The notes under the pieces: model-generated
Seen by the model: the letters and a program-made list of their open reading frames with translations, nothing else
Told to the model about the DNA's origin: nothing
Databases searched by the model: none
Shown: positions 13,188 through 25,189 of the stretch, one piece after another
Layout of the letters: each line of letters starts with the position of its first letter
Numbering within the stretch: position 1 is the stretch's first letter
Source of the DNA: Haemonchus contortus
Lineage: Eukaryota > Nematoda > Chromadorea > Rhabditida > Trichostrongylidae
NCBI GenBank assembly: GCA_000469685.2
Contig: LS997565.1
Span: 32,272,645 to 32,336,644 of the forward strand
Length of the DNA: 64,000 nucleotides
Direction of reading: 5' to 3'
Translations under genes and position numbers: made by a program

Positions 13188-13268
13188 TACAGACATATAC
13201 ACAGAAACACACAGACATACACACACAAAACACACACACACACGCAACACACACACAGACACACACAT
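13188..13268 (+). repeat. (CA)n-rich microsatellite
   Basis: Imperfect ACACAC and ACAGACATACAC repeats abutting the right end of the Tc1-type element. A similar CA-rich tract lies at its left end (11571-11600), so the element probably inserted into a microsatellite. Confidence 0.9.
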
Positions 13269-14225
13269 TTCGTGCGTGCCTTTTCGCCATGAAAAGAGTC
13301 TGCTCACGTTCTGATGATCTAAGAGATCTTGTTCATTTCAACTTATACCTTACTTTTACTCAGACTACGCCGACTTCACACTCCTCTCGCCTAACTCCCC
13401 CTTCCCTTCCATCACGCACCCCAAGGGGGAAGGGTCCACTTCTGTCACCTATCTTCAATCTCCGTCCAACCAAGAGTTTTCGCTTTTGGGCTGGTGCAAA
13501 ATAGCAAAAGATGAGCAATGTCGTTTGAATACCGCTTCCCAATGTCGATTTAAGAAATCTGTTGCTCATCACCTACAGGGTACAGGATTTTATGATTTGT
13601 GTTCGTTTTATGTTGCTGGTTTTGATGCAGCGGTGTAACATTTGAGGATTTTGACATTTGTAAATCATTATTTTATTATTTAAATATTTGTTTCTTCGAT
13701 TATTTATTGTATTTATTTATTCGAACACATCCAATGGTGTGTCGCTTAGCAGATAAGTGCAAATTGATAATCATTGACCTTATTTTGACCACTAAGAGAA
13801 GCGGGAAAGGGTAAAAAGTAAAGAAAGAAAATATAAGTAGCAAACAGAGAGGGCAAGAAAAACGGCTGACCAGAAAAAGGCAAGAACAGAAAAGAATGCA
13901 TGTGATGGGGCACTCAGAAGACTCACACCGGAATATTTCCTGCGCGTACAAGAAGGGGCTTCACTTAGTCAAAAGAAGAAGGAGACCATCAGCTTTGGAC
14001 TTCCTTTTTGAGATTGCGTTTTGATCTCTCGTCCAAAACGCATATAGGCAACTGTGTTGGGGCTGACTGGAAGCTTAGCTCGCTTCGAACAGATTCATCT
14101 TGCATCCCAGGCGGGTAGAGGCACCTCAACAGGGAGAATTGTCGATTTTGTAGGCTCCAGGAACAGTTGACACGTACAAAATCAAGGCAATAACAAAGGT
14201 TTATACCTGCTCAACCAATCTGTTA

Positions 14226-14230
<5 letters not shown>

Positions 14231-14265
<35 letters not shown>

Positions 14266-14285
14266 GGAGAGAGAAAGAGAGAGAT
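14231..14285 (+). repeat. (GA)n microsatellite
   Basis: An uninterrupted GA run of about 32 bp, then imperfect GA-rich sequence. Confidence 0.95.
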
Positions 14286-14362
14286 AAGGAAAATATTGAT
14301 GCAAGTGAGATATGGCTTGAAATACTACCATGTATAACACTCCAAAAAGTCTGTTGGTTTAT

Positions 14363-14387
14363 CCATGTGTGTGTATGTGTATGCTTA

Positions 14388-14418
<31 letters not shown>

Positions 14419-14422
14419 GTTT
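14363..14422 (+). repeat. (TGTATG)n microsatellite
   Basis: Imperfect TGTGTATG repeats of about 60 bp. Confidence 0.9.
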
Positions 14423-14900
14423 GACCGCGAATTCATGGCTCCTGTTCTCGTGGACCTATAGCGTTCAGATTTGATTGGAGTACAGACGACAGGATGGGAA
14501 TACTAATGGCATGTGGTAGGGTTGGAGTCAGCCCACAGGGAAAGCATGCGTACAAAATATTAAATAGGCCTGAAAAGTTTAAAGTTGGTTTGGGTACAAA
14601 CAGCGGAATCGAGACACTGAAGGAGGTGGTAGGAAATGACTGAGCTTGACTTCGCCCAAAGAGGAGGGTTACGCGGATGAAGGGGTGAAATCGCCGCAAG
14701 TAGCGTATGGATATTAGGTAAAGCTATAGGATGTGGGGCATGAAGTAGGCTACTTAAACCCACAAGACTTGAGCAAGACTTTGCTCGTGGCTGGCAAGGC
14801 TAGCACGAGCACGACTGTCTCAAAGGGTGCGGGTGTGTGTTTCGCTGAAAATTTATGACTCCTGTTCTCCGAGACCTAGAGAATTCAGAATGAAGAGTGT
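14423..14900 (+). repeat. Diverged relatives of the 128-bp minisatellite
   Basis: GAATTCATGGCTCCTGTTCT, then GATTGGAGTACAGACGACAG and TGACTTCGCCCAAAGAGGAG, mirror the order of blocks in the 9.5-kb array, but heavily mutated. A third start is at about 14848. Confidence 0.6.
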
Positions 14901-15562
14901 TCTCGAACTAGAAAGCCACTGAAAATATGCCACTGCAGGAAGGCAGTTCGAAGTGGTTCTCTGAGTGAAGGAGACATTATGCAATTTTTCTAGCCTTTCG
15001 CTATTGGCTAAAGCACCTTTTCGTTTTTTTCGGGCTTTAGATTTTTCTGAACAAAATGGTCAGTTGTTTCTCTGATAGACACCATCTGTTCGGTAGTTCT
15101 CTGCCCGACGTAAACGTGTTCACTAAAAAAATGTAGTTAAGGGCCCTTGAGAGCGCCTTAAATCATGTTTTTACATTTCTTTTGACTTCCTGGAAACGAG
15201 CCATGAGTTCTCGTAATATGCCTGCTCATTCAGTGAGCTCCTTGCCGTAAATCTCCTTGATCTATATAACAACTCGTCGCTTACCTATGTGTAATCCATT
15301 TCTCCCAGTCTTAAAACTGCTTTAAGACTGAGCTGGGGAGTTTTTCCTTGAACCCTGCCCATTTGGGTGCTCAATTGGCCTCTAAGAAATGGAACGTTGA
15401 CATGTATGTGAGCCTTCTTGTCTGTCTGTCATTCTTCCTTCCTCCTTCGTCCACAGGAACAATTAAAATGTTTGGGGGAGTAGAGAAGCTACAAATAGGA
15501 AACAACAGAAACAGTGGGAACATTCCTACAGTGTCTATCATTGATATAAGAGAATATCAATT

Positions 15563-15619
15563 CTACTTGTGAAATGGCATGCCGGGCATTCCTTGCGCAA
15601 TCTCTTTTGTAAAAAAGAT
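15563..15619 (-). CDS. Unrecognised gene, terminal exon
   Basis: On the minus strand a TTTTCAG acceptor opens an exon encoding IFFTKEIAQGMPGMPFHK followed by TAG. Its phase (0) matches the exon at 15711-15856 across a 91-bp intron. I do not recognise the family. Confidence 0.5.
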   Translation of the reverse strand: MFFTKEIAQGMPGMPFHK

Positions 15620-15710
15620 CTGAAAACCCCAGGCAGTAGGTGAGGTACGGTAGAATTTTGTTGCATTGTTGACGATCGATATCGATTAGTTGCTGCCAAT
15701 CAGTACATAC

Positions 15711-15856
15711 TTGCCCATAACTCGTTCCGGGTGGAGGAGGCATGACTTCGGTTGGATACTTCGATTTTGTCGCAAAAGTCGGCTTGAACGGGTCGAGAGG
15801 AGGGGTTATCATAAGTGCGTTGGAAAGTGCAAGAGTTGGTGCTAATCGTAACCCGA
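15711..15856 (-). CDS. Unrecognised gene, proline-rich internal exon
   Basis: Bounded by acceptor TTTTGTCAG and donor GTATGT on the minus strand. The open frame reads LALSNALMITPPLDPFKPTF and later KYPTEVMPPPPGTSYGQ. The composition is protein-like and the phases join cleanly to exons on both sides (1 nt in, phase 0 out). No domain is recognised. It could be the tail of a small secreted or mitochondrial protein, but that is a guess. Confidence 0.5.
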
Positions 15857-15965
15857 CTGACAAAAAACAAAACACTAAACAAGAAAGATGAGGTCTTTGC
15901 CAGTTGACTTTGACTTATGTTAGTGCCAGGAGATGGCGGTGAGGAGGAGCATTTGACGAGTTCAC

Positions 15966-16003
15966 CGTTGCTGTTGGGCGGCTTTTGCTCAAACACTAAG
16001 CGA
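15966..16003 (-). CDS. Unrecognised gene, upstream exon
   Basis: A 38-bp exon between acceptor ATTGCAG and donor GTGAAC, encoding RLVFEQKPPNSN. Its phase joins the exon at 15711-15856. It needs two bases from an upstream exon I could not place. A leader-like open frame at about 16041-16240 (MKAIKRNRIVRQLPVTFCLY) ends at a donor in the wrong phase. Confidence 0.4.
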
Positions 16004-16396
16004 CTGCAATTTGCAACTTTGTGAAGAGTTTTACTTCTTATAACGAATACTTGATTTGCTAGTAGATCATAACACCTTCTGAGCGCGTAAATAGTCTCCA
16101 GGGTTTGATGTATTGTAAAAGCCAGAAGTATTCGCCACACAGGTCGAACTTAGTACGCTAAAAGTAGGTAATAAATATAGGCAAAAAGTCACTGGCAACT
16201 GTCGTACGATTCGATTTCTCTTTATAGCTTTCATAACTATCCACGACGATTTTCAAGGTTTTCAGAGTAAAATCTTCTGGTTGAGTGCCACTTCACTACT
16301 ATTTCCAACATTTTTCATTTAAGTCATTTATCTAAGTAACTCAGTAATTACCGTCTGGAGTCAATAACTCCTTTTTTTCCCTTCTCTCAGTCATCA

Positions 16397-16835
16397 GAGG
16401 TACAGTTCACTATAATTTTGAGGTACCCGTTCATATTGAAAAGTGGAAGTGTAGGTTGGGAATAATCCATCGGTAGTGAAGAAAGCAACAGAATGCGCCG
16501 ATTTCAAGAAAAATATGCCTCCTCAGAAGTAGGGGAAGTAGGGGTTGGACGAGTTTACCATGAAGGAAATAACACGGAAGGGGGTATCCGGACGAGATTT
16601 TAGTTATTGCAGTTGCGCAAAGAATTGATTACGTTAACGAAAACTGTACGGAACTGCCTTTCGTTGAAGCTATTGGTCATGAAAAGTTGTTCGAAGTCCA
16701 ATCTCTGAGCCTTCAAAACTCTCTATTTGGGCCATTTTCCGAGTTAACAGCGCCAGATATCGTATACGAGAGGACCTCAAATTTATCCTATGGAAAGATC
16801 TCAGGAACCATTTATAACGTGAACTGTGCCTTTAA
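16397..16835. mobile_element. MITE, same family, copy 3
   Basis: GAGGTACAGTTCACTATAAT at the left and ATAACGTGAACTGTGCCTTT at the right form the inverted ends. About 440 bp, with no plausible gene inside. Confidence 0.75.
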
Positions 16836-18559
16836 TATGAGAGCGAACGCTTTAGTCACTTTCATCGGTGTTTAATGGACTATCGTGAACTTTGAGCTTA
16901 ATGCGACTTATTATGAAGGTTTTTGGTTTTCAAATGGAAGCCAGAATACTTTGTATCTGGCATTCCTGGTAATGAAAGAGGAAAACCCCTTACCGTCACA
17001 CTGCAGCAATGAAGTCCTAACATTTTTATTCGGAATTTCGATGAATTGATAAGTTTGTATGGCCGGATAACTACGCATTCTGCGAAAAATATCAGTAATG
17101 AACAAAGCTTCAGGTTGTTTCGGTTAAAATAGTCCAAAATAGCCTTTCATGTTCGGTGAAAGGGGCGCAGATGGTCGAGGGCGTTGTGTCGCAGCTCCCT
17201 GTCCTTCTTAGAGATTCTCATGGGAACATAATTTCGAGAGTCGACTATTTCAGTACCGAGTACAGCAAGGCTTGTTCAGAGGTGTGAGTTCGAAACTTCT
17301 GAATTGATTCTCCTTCCATCGCGATGATTTAATGCAATATTCGCCTCCGCCTCGGCAGTACGACCTTCAGAGGAATCCATTTGCTCTCTGAAACTTCTCT
17401 GAGACAGATTTCCAAATCTTCCATTCTCTAGATTCCTGTATCTAGTTACTTCGAAGAAAACAGTTTTTTCCGTCAGAAAGTACATTTCCTCATAAACTTG
17501 AAAGTGCAGCGAACCATTTTGCTTAGAAGGGCATTTAAGAGATATTATATGGATCTGAAGGGCACATGATTTTTTTATTTTCAAATAGGTGTTGTGTTGT
17601 GTCGTAGACGTCCCCTCGTCATTTTCTTTCGAAGTCTCTTCACGATGCAGATCGTTTTTTCCATTTTCTCCCATCCCCGGCACCCTTTCTTACCACTTAT
17701 CTTTTAGATTACGTTGAGCTAGAAACCATCAGCAGGCCGTCAATGCAAAAGTAACTACAAGCATATTTCGCCTAGTCACGTTTCTAAAAGCGAAAAACTC
17801 TCTGTTCCGAACGTCTCACACTTGTTTTTTGGGTTAGCTGTGATTTAAACGAAGTATGTAGATGTTGGTATTGAACTCAGTGTTGATTCCTTAATGTTCC
17901 CATTTGTTTCCCATAACGACCTAAAGAAAATCTGGGGTTGAAAAGGGAGGCGCATATGCCATGGTTTTTAGAACATTGAGTGCATTCCGTCTCGATTTCC
18001 TTGAAGCTCGTCTGCCTTCGAGACATAACTCACGACCAGGAAACTGAGGACAAAGTACTAAGCAATATCGATGGGTAATTTTTCCCGAGGGATCCAGCCA
18101 TTGCCTCCAACTATTAAACTTGAGTTATTATGCCTTTCCAAAAGAGGAAAGTCCCTTGAGCCACATAGTCAGACCGAAAACGTGTGAGGCTGCTTGTGTG
18201 GCTTGCCTTCTTGAGGGACTTTATGAGTACAAGTTGAGGTTTCAGAGGATGGCAAAGAAATGGTGGAATCCCCACTCTCCCACGACAATTTGTCTTCTCA
18301 GTAGTCAATGGGAGTGAGAATTCATTAGACGACAATTCTAAGGAAGAGATGCAATTGCAAATGTTATCGTTTTGAGAAAAAGGCACGCATCTGGCGAGAT
18401 ATGTTCGTCCGCCAGATGGGTACAGCATACCAGTTACCGAGAAATTTCATAGCATCCAGAAGGAACTTGTAATGGGCCTTAGTATAGGTATTTTACATGC
18501 TGATGATACTTTTTTCTTCATATGTAAACATATGTAAACCACTCCCTCTGAAACTATTA
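16836..18559. other. Region without a recognised gene
   Basis: The only notable open stretch is a 135-codon minus-strand frame at 17276-17683 beginning MPGMGENGKNDLHREE. It has no recognisable domain or supporting splice partner. Confidence 0.35.
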
Positions 18560-19837
18560 AGTTGTAAGGAAAGTTCTGGCCGTTCCCACACACGCGCCAT
18601 ATGAAGTCAAATTTTGGCGGTTGTTCATTCAGACTTATCGACATAATATATTCCTTATATAAGTCATTAGTTGCGCTTTCTGTCATAGCGCTTTCCTCAA
18701 AGTCTGTAAGGTTTTGGAAATTTCAGGAGGTCTTCTTTGGCAGAATGTATAGGATTGCTTTTTGAACAGTTTTACTTCACGAGTTCAAACTTGGTCTAAG
18801 TGCGAAGGATGCAGCCAGAAACATCAACGTTGTATGGGGAGAAGGCACTGCATCAGAGCGAACGGTTCGTCGCTGGTTTCAGAAGTTTAGAAGGGGAGAC
18901 GGGTCACTGAAAGACGAAGAACGAGTTGGTCGACCATCGTTAGTTGATCACGATGTTTTGCTAAGAGCAGTCGAAGAAGATCGACGTCAACCTTTGAGAG
19001 AGATTGAGAAGAAGATGATTGTCTCCCACACAGTCGTCGCTGCCCACCTCAAGCTGCTTGAAATGGTGAAGAAGTTTGACAAGTTGGTGCCACATGATTT
19101 CACGGAGCAGCAACAACTGAATCGCTTAGAGGTTTCAAGTTCGCTGATGAGAAGAAATGGTATTGAGACTTTTCTCCATCGTATTGTAACGTGTGATGAG
19201 AAATGGATCTTGTATAATAACAGGAAGGGTTCTGCTTAGTGGGTGGGTGTGGATGAGCCTCCAAAAAATTTCCAAAACCAAGTTTACTCGTCACGAAGAC
19301 AATGATCACAGTTTGGTAGTCCAACCATGGATTAATCCACTACATGTTTCTCCCTCCAGGTCAAACTATCACCGCACAGTCATATTGTGATCAAATTCAC
19401 AAGAAGTACACGAAACTGGGGCAAATACATTCAGTACTAGTCAGTCGCCACGATCTACTGCTTTTACGCGACAATGCGCAACCGCATGTGTCACGAATTG
19501 TCTTCCAGAAGTTGAACGAGCTGCGAATCGAAGCTCTCCTTCATCCACCCTATTCACCAGACCTTTCACCAACTGACTACCATTTACTCAAACATCTGGG
19601 CAGCTTCTTAAAGGAACGAGTATTCAAAAATCAAGGCGACGCGGAAGCTGCCTTTCTCGAGTTTTTGGAATCCAGATCTCCGGACTTTCATAAGAATGGA
19701 ATAGACAGACTTGTATCACGTTGGCAAACATGTGTAGAATCGAATGGGGTTTACTATGATTAAAAATGTTCACTTTGAGATGAGTTATAACTTTTTGAAA
19801 AATAGCTTACGAAACGGTCAGAACTTTCCTTACAACC
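18560..19837 (+). mobile_element. Full-length mariner transposon (inactive)
   Basis: Terminal inverted repeats of about 25 bp (GTTGTAAGGAAAGTTCTG near both ends) sit inside TA dinucleotides at 18558-18559 and 19838-19839. The length of 1,278 bp is normal for mariner. The ends match each other well and the left end looks complete. Inside lies one transposase gene with a premature stop and frameshifts, so the copy cannot make its own enzyme. Confidence 0.9.
18744..19763 (+). pseudogene. Mariner (DD34D) transposase pseudogene
   Basis: The enzyme cuts and pastes the element at TA sites. The N-terminal helix-turn-helix region (HEFKLGLSAKDAARNINVV, ERTVRRWFQKFRRGDGS) is clear. The three catalytic Asp lie in TCDEKW (about 19195), LLLRDNAQPHVS (about 19470) and YSPDLSPTDYHLL (about 19575); the last two are 34 residues apart, the mariner signature. 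The C-terminus SNGVYYD is present. Damage: a frameshift near 18765, a TAG at 19237-19239 where mariners have Gln before Trp, and a further frame change between about 19250 and 19340. Known family, dead copy. Confidence 0.93.
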
Positions 19838-20871
19838 TAATACTACTGAAGTTCGAAAATGATTGGCGATCTCAGAAAAAAAGAGTGTGAAGTCATTACA
19901 ACATTTCTTCTGACATGTTCCTCCACTCGATTGTAATTCCGAGACGACCTTTGTGTTTATAACTGCAGACTTCCTGGAGTTGGATGCCACTGGATTTTTT
20001 TTCTTTAGCCTGACCTAGAGTTTGAGGGGACAAATAGGGATGTGCATCTTATTATATTTAAATTAAAAACAGTATCGAAATGTCGTCATATAATGTTGGA
20101 ACTAAAGCAAGTGCCCCTCACTCAGCCAGACCTGGAGAAGGCGAAATGTGGCTTGTCATGACCGCAAGCAGTCCTGGGAGCTTCAAGTTCGTTGAAGCAG
20201 TACACCCCACTGAAGGGCGTGCGAACGAGATGTCAAAGGATTTTCTGCGCTTTCTCCCTAAGATCACGATTTGATTGAAACCAGGTAGCCCTCTCGAGTC
20301 GCTCGATTTTTGTTGAATGATTTTTTCCTCACGAGTTTACCGAAGTCACTCCATTTCGAATTACCTCCACCCATCGGTCTCATTGAATACTATTGAATTT
20401 CTCGGTGACAGAGTAGAGCCAAGCGGAAATCAGTGTGAACTTGACTTTCTGGCAACGGGTACTTGTTCATGGTTCGAGGTAGAGAGAGATGTGGGGAACT
20501 CTGTTTTTTGGGATTAGAATGTTCTTGTGCCGTACGAGTTTGTTGGGCGGAACAATATATCTGCTTTTTGAGTTTCTTATACTCTTTTTTTTATTTTTTT
20601 GCACCGTGCGCTTTGTAGCTTCGTCAACGCTCTCATTTCCTATCATTTTGATCATACATCCCTAGTTGTGTTCTTTTTTTATCTGTCAGTCATTAGATGG
20701 CAAAATGCTACTTGTTTCGGTTCCGTAATGATGGGAAATCCAAGGACGGTGGTGATTGTAGTGATTGATTTTTCCAAAAAGCAGACTCCAATGTTCAATC
20801 GTGTTTTCTACCGTGAGTCAAAAGTGTGTATCGACTGTAGCAAGCGGGAAATGCCATTAGACACTTTATTG

Positions 20872-21441
20872 TTAGGTTGGTGCATAATTATTGCGGATTT
20901 TTTTTCAGCAAATTTTACTTGAGGAAACGATAGAAATATCTGACAAAGGGATGTTCAATTAACTGCTTCGGAACACATCCTTCATCTACGTCATGCATTG
21001 CTTCCCATTTGCTAGGCGGTCGGATTCCACAGGCGAAGAAGTTTCGACTCTTGGAGGCGATCACGCCATCACGTTGGCCATCAAGCCCATCCACTTCGTC
21101 GAATATTCTGTTCGCTAGCCGTTAGTTTTTCAAAACACGATTGACGTGATAATCCATTGTAGTCTCTGTTGGGGAGTAGGGCGGCCGTGGAAGCAAATTC
21201 CATTCTTTATTCGGCTTTGGCTGACTGTTCCATCGCCGAGAAGTTCGTTGAGATCACGTTATGACTGAGACCACCTCCAACTTTTCTCGAAGTAATAAGG
21301 CGTATGAAGATGACTTTCTAGGCATATCTCTGTTAAGAAAAGTAAGAAGATTATTTCTATTAAATCCCGAATCTAAAACTTCAATTTTATCGGGAGAAAA
21401 GAAGCCGCGAAAAAATCCACAATAATTATGCATCAACCTAA
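20872..21441 (-). mobile_element. Internally deleted mariner, copy A
   Basis: Ends are TTAGGTTGGTGCATAATTAT and its near reverse complement, the terminal repeat typical of irritans-type mariners. The 570-bp body, read on the minus strand, holds the N-terminal start of a transposase joined directly to its C-terminal third (SPTETTMDYHV, then RLANRIFDEVDGLD). The middle of the gene is missing. It is related to the copy at 43390-43951. Confidence 0.85.
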
Positions 21442-23697
21442 TAGAAACAAAAAAATAGACATACGATAAAGAAGAATTACAACAGAACGAGGTGACGCTG
21501 AACAATGGGCACCATCTCAAAATCCAAATCCAAATCGATCCCTCTGTTGAGTTGCCTCTTACATACCTAGATTTAGGTGGGAAACCGCGCATCGACACGT
21601 GATCGATGCGTATTCTCCCTTTTTGAATTTTTGCAAACAACACAAAAGAAAGAAAATTTACTCTCATATACCATGTGTCTTATAAACCGCAATTGATGTG
21701 GCGACGTTACAGTCAGAATGGAGACCCTTTCCAATTCCTTACTGATTGAACCACTTATTGTGTTTACAACCAATCAATAATCGACTTTTTCGTTTCATTT
21801 CGAGCTCGATTCCGAATGCCCTTCTCAAACAACACTATGCATTCCCCTTTCAACAAGTTCTCGGTGAAATTTGTTGTTTTTCCTATTTTCACCCACCTTC
21901 TGAAAGTGAGTGTAAGCAACTTTTGTTGTACCTTCATGTTTTCGCTTACTAGAGCCTCAACAATACGTAACGAATTTTGCCCAACTATTTGTTCAACAAA
22001 TAACAACTCAACGATTGGACAAAAGAAGTACGTCGGTTGCTTTCTCCAAGTCATTGTGTAGTATGAGCAGGCATCCAAACCTCATTACGCTTTGAGGGAA
22101 CCTTTGAGGCATCCCGTAAAGGAACTCACGATTGTCGAATGCTCCTCTATCTCTTTTGTACAAAGATCAATTGTTTGTTGTTTTCTACCTTTCCTCTCCT
22201 TCGCACGCAGAGCCCCATCACTAAGGATTCTCTTTTTTTCTGAAGGGATTTTATATGTTGGTAATAGTGGCGTGATGCTAGGTGAGGGAAGGCAAACGGA
22301 GGAGAATTCCTTAAATGAAAAAGGTCGGTAATTGCCCAGAGAAGTAGGTAGATTCAAAGATTGGGCTCCCTATGTTGAGTTGAATTACATGTTCTGTCTC
22401 TTCGCTTGCGTATGTGTCATATTGTGAGTTTCTGTTGGCATTTTGCACGTTGGCTCAGCAAAAACTCTGAGTTCGAGTGACTGGGAAATAGCCGCGAGAC
22501 GGTCCTTATTGCCTCTTATTAATGAGCGCTTTGTCCTTTCTGGGGCAGCACGGCTAACTAGATTGGGAATGCTTGGCCACTGCGTCAGATGTCATGACTA
22601 GACGTCATTTTTCTGAAATTAGGAAGGTCCATTGCATGGCACCCTTGAGCCTGGACCGTTCGTTGGTCTCGTTGATTTGCTACTTTGACGATGAAGTGCT
22701 AGGATGGTATCTATACTTCCACGTAGGAATGATTTAACGCTACGTTCAGCGTTTATTTCAAGTATCTGATGATGCGAGCCACCTATCGCACTTAGTGTCT
22801 GCTTCTCACCGTTTCTGAAAGTGAGAGAGACTATCACTCATAACGTGCGACTGCAAAGGCGGTGGTATGGTGTTCTCTTGAGTAAGCGTTTGTCCATGAA
22901 TACTGATGTGTGCAGAAGCTTGAAAACCACGAGACGAGTTATCTGTACTCATTGTGATTTCACATGTCTGGCCTCGAAGAGGGCTAAGTTTCATATGAAG
23001 ACTGACGGAACGGAATGAGCAGAGTAACTATCCAAACTAATCATGACGCCCACACATCCTTCATTTATTAGTTAAACAAGCCTTTCCACTCCTTACCGCT
23101 TGAAAGTCATGTGGTAGACAGTTCTATAAAGCACATCACCCTCAAACACAAGTTGTGCCTAACTAACTGACCGTAACCGAACCTAACTCTGCGGATCTGC
23201 TCCTTACAGGAACATTCCGTTTTTCAATGTGAGGAAAGAGAGGTGAGAATTACAGGAAACGAAGCCCTAGAAGCCTAATCAATTGGGATCACTTTGCTGT
23301 TTATGGAAAATTCTGTTGTTGGCAACTCGATGAGTAGCCAACTACAACCGGCTCATAGAAGACATTCAAGACAGTTCCGGAAAAGCGGATAGTTAACAAA
23401 TCACTAAGATTAGCCTTTTTTTTGAAAACTTTAGCCTAGTGTGGAATGTGGACGCCAGTGTGGAATCACGCAGTTTCGAAGTAGTAAAGAGAAGGACTAC
23501 CTTGACTTTGCTCTTCACTCAGTACTTTTTCGAATGCAATGCAGACTTTGTAGAAAGCTGGTAAGACCGTGACGGCAGCGAGAAAAAAGCGAGGCACAAA
23601 CGGTCCTGGCTATCGTCGCCTAATTTGTCCACACTCTACAGCCTACAAACCCTTCTTCGTCGTTCAGGGATAGAGGACTCTGATACGACTGCCGATG
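21442..23697. other. Region without a recognised gene
   Basis: Two adjoining minus-strand open frames (22085-22357 and 21764-22078) have charged, protein-like composition (KERKGRKQQTIDLCTKEIEE) and a possible acceptor CACTTTCAG at about 21900. I could not chain them into a gene. Confidence 0.35.
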
Positions 23698-23912
23698 GAT
23701 GTCAAACCGATAAAATACTTCATAACGGCGGCTTCTGATTGCCTGTGCCCGTTCCAGTAGCAACTCCGACTTTCAATACTCCCTTGTGAACTATTCATTT
23801 TTACAATTCTCTTACTTAATCAAGCATTGCATTTATCATTGTTCTCAGGTACCTCTTCTATCATCTGGCCCGCTCTCAGATATTCTGACGCAAAACGCAG
23901 CCAATAGTGAAT
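23698..23912 (+). repeat. Direct repeat block, partial copy 1
   Basis: Shares CCTGTGCCCGTTCCAGTAGC and the tail with the other two copies, at lower identity. Confidence 0.65.
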
Positions 23913-24149
23913 CAAAAATGACGGCAATCTCAGCCTATAGTGATTAAGGAAGCACTTTTTGGATTATGGTCGAAGGTGTATGGAGCATTCAGGGTAATAT
24001 CCAAAGAATGAGTATGGAACTCCATCGGTTAGACGGAAACACAGAAATTTCTCATTTGGTAGGAATGCATTGCTCTTAGAAAGCCACACCGGACATTGTC
24101 AGGACAGAATGGCCTATGAAGGGCATCATAAGGGACCAAATACTAGTTT

Positions 24150-24570
24150 CAACGTACCCCATTGGCGGCCAGTACTTTGAAAAGAAGGTGCTTAATTGCG
24201 TTGTGTGACACCATTCAAAATGAAGTACGTCTGTTGTAAATGTCATCAGCTAACAGCCAATGCACGTTGCTCTGCAACGGCTGAAATTTCGTCCATACAT
24301 CCTTCCAGCTGTCACAATCTATCCCAACCTCGGAATGGACTAGCTGGAAACCGATAAAGCATTCAGTAAGCGGCATCTAACTGTCTGTGCCCGTTCCAGT
24401 AGCAACTCAACTGTTGATACTTACTTGCACAGTATTCCTTTAAACATTTTTCTCTTCCCTAGTTTTTTTAATCGGAAGCGGGATCTCAGCCAGAATTGCA
24501 TTTATCATTGTTCTTATGTACCTCTTCTATCGACTGGGACGTTTTCTTGGTAGGCTCGTCATTTGAGCGC
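24150..24570 (+). repeat. Direct repeat block, copy 2
   Basis: About 400 bp, highly similar to 25190-25600 (for example CAGCCAATGCACGTTGCTCT and CATACATCCTTCCAGCTGTC). Part of it recurs at 23698-23912. One open stretch reads as a hydrophobic helix (IAFIIVLMYLFYRLGRFL, about 24497-24551), but this is not kept in the other copies. Confidence 0.85.
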
Positions 24571-24708
24571 CTCTCTATTCAGGAAGATTCACATAAATTG
24601 TACAGGGTGCAAGAGAAACATCTCAAATTGAAAGGATCGAATGTAGTACGACGATGAATATGGGCAGTAGAGATGCTTCCAGCTGCTCATACGTTGCAGT
24701 GAATAGAG

Positions 24709-25065
24709 ACACAGTTCACGATAAAAATGGTTTCTGAGGTTCCCCCACAGCATGAATTCGAGGCTCTCCCTTGTACCATACCTGCCGTTATATGTTCGGA
24801 AAACGTCGTGGATAGGGCACAATAAGGGGCCAGAGATGATATCGTATGAATGACACACCCGTAGTGGAGGAGTTTCAACAGCTTTGTAGAGGCTGCACTA
24901 TCTCAGGGGACTCCCATGTAGGAAGTTCTCACAACTTTTCATGATCCATGGCGACAGTGAAAGGCAGTTCTGGACAATTCCGAAGACAAGTTAAATCTCG
25001 TCACCCTTACATGCCATTCCCGTGATCTCGCGATGATATCGTACAACCTCCACTTCCACTTCTAA
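24709..25065. mobile_element. MITE, same family, partial copy 5
   Basis: Begins GACACAGTTCACGATAAAAA and follows the interior of copy 2 (AATTCGAGGCTCTCCCTTGT). The opposite end is lost. It sits between two direct repeat blocks. Confidence 0.6.
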
Positions 25066-25189
25066 TTATCAGACAAAAGATTCGCATTTTTTTGGAGGTG
25101 ATATGATTTCTAAAGGTCCCCTGCAGTGGTATCCAAGCCCCATTTCAGGTCTGAAAGGCCTATATAGGGCACACCAAAAGCTCGAGTGC

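Noticed and set aside
16041..16240. Leader-like first exon for the 15.6-kb gene (MKAIKRNRIVRQLPVTFCLY)
   Set aside because: The donor at its end leaves phase 0, whereas the exon at 15966-16003 needs two carried bases. Joining them gives an immediate stop.
17276..17683. 135-codon minus-strand open frame (MPGMGENGKNDLHREE...)
   Set aside because: Hydrophilic and plausible in parts, but no recognised domain, no upstream acceptor and no joining exon. Open frames of this length occur by chance in 64 kb.
22821..23018. Possible zinc-finger segment (VICTHCDFTCLASKRAKFHM)
   Set aside because: Only one His follows the Cys pair, spacing does not fit a C2H2 finger, and the frame is short with no splice support.
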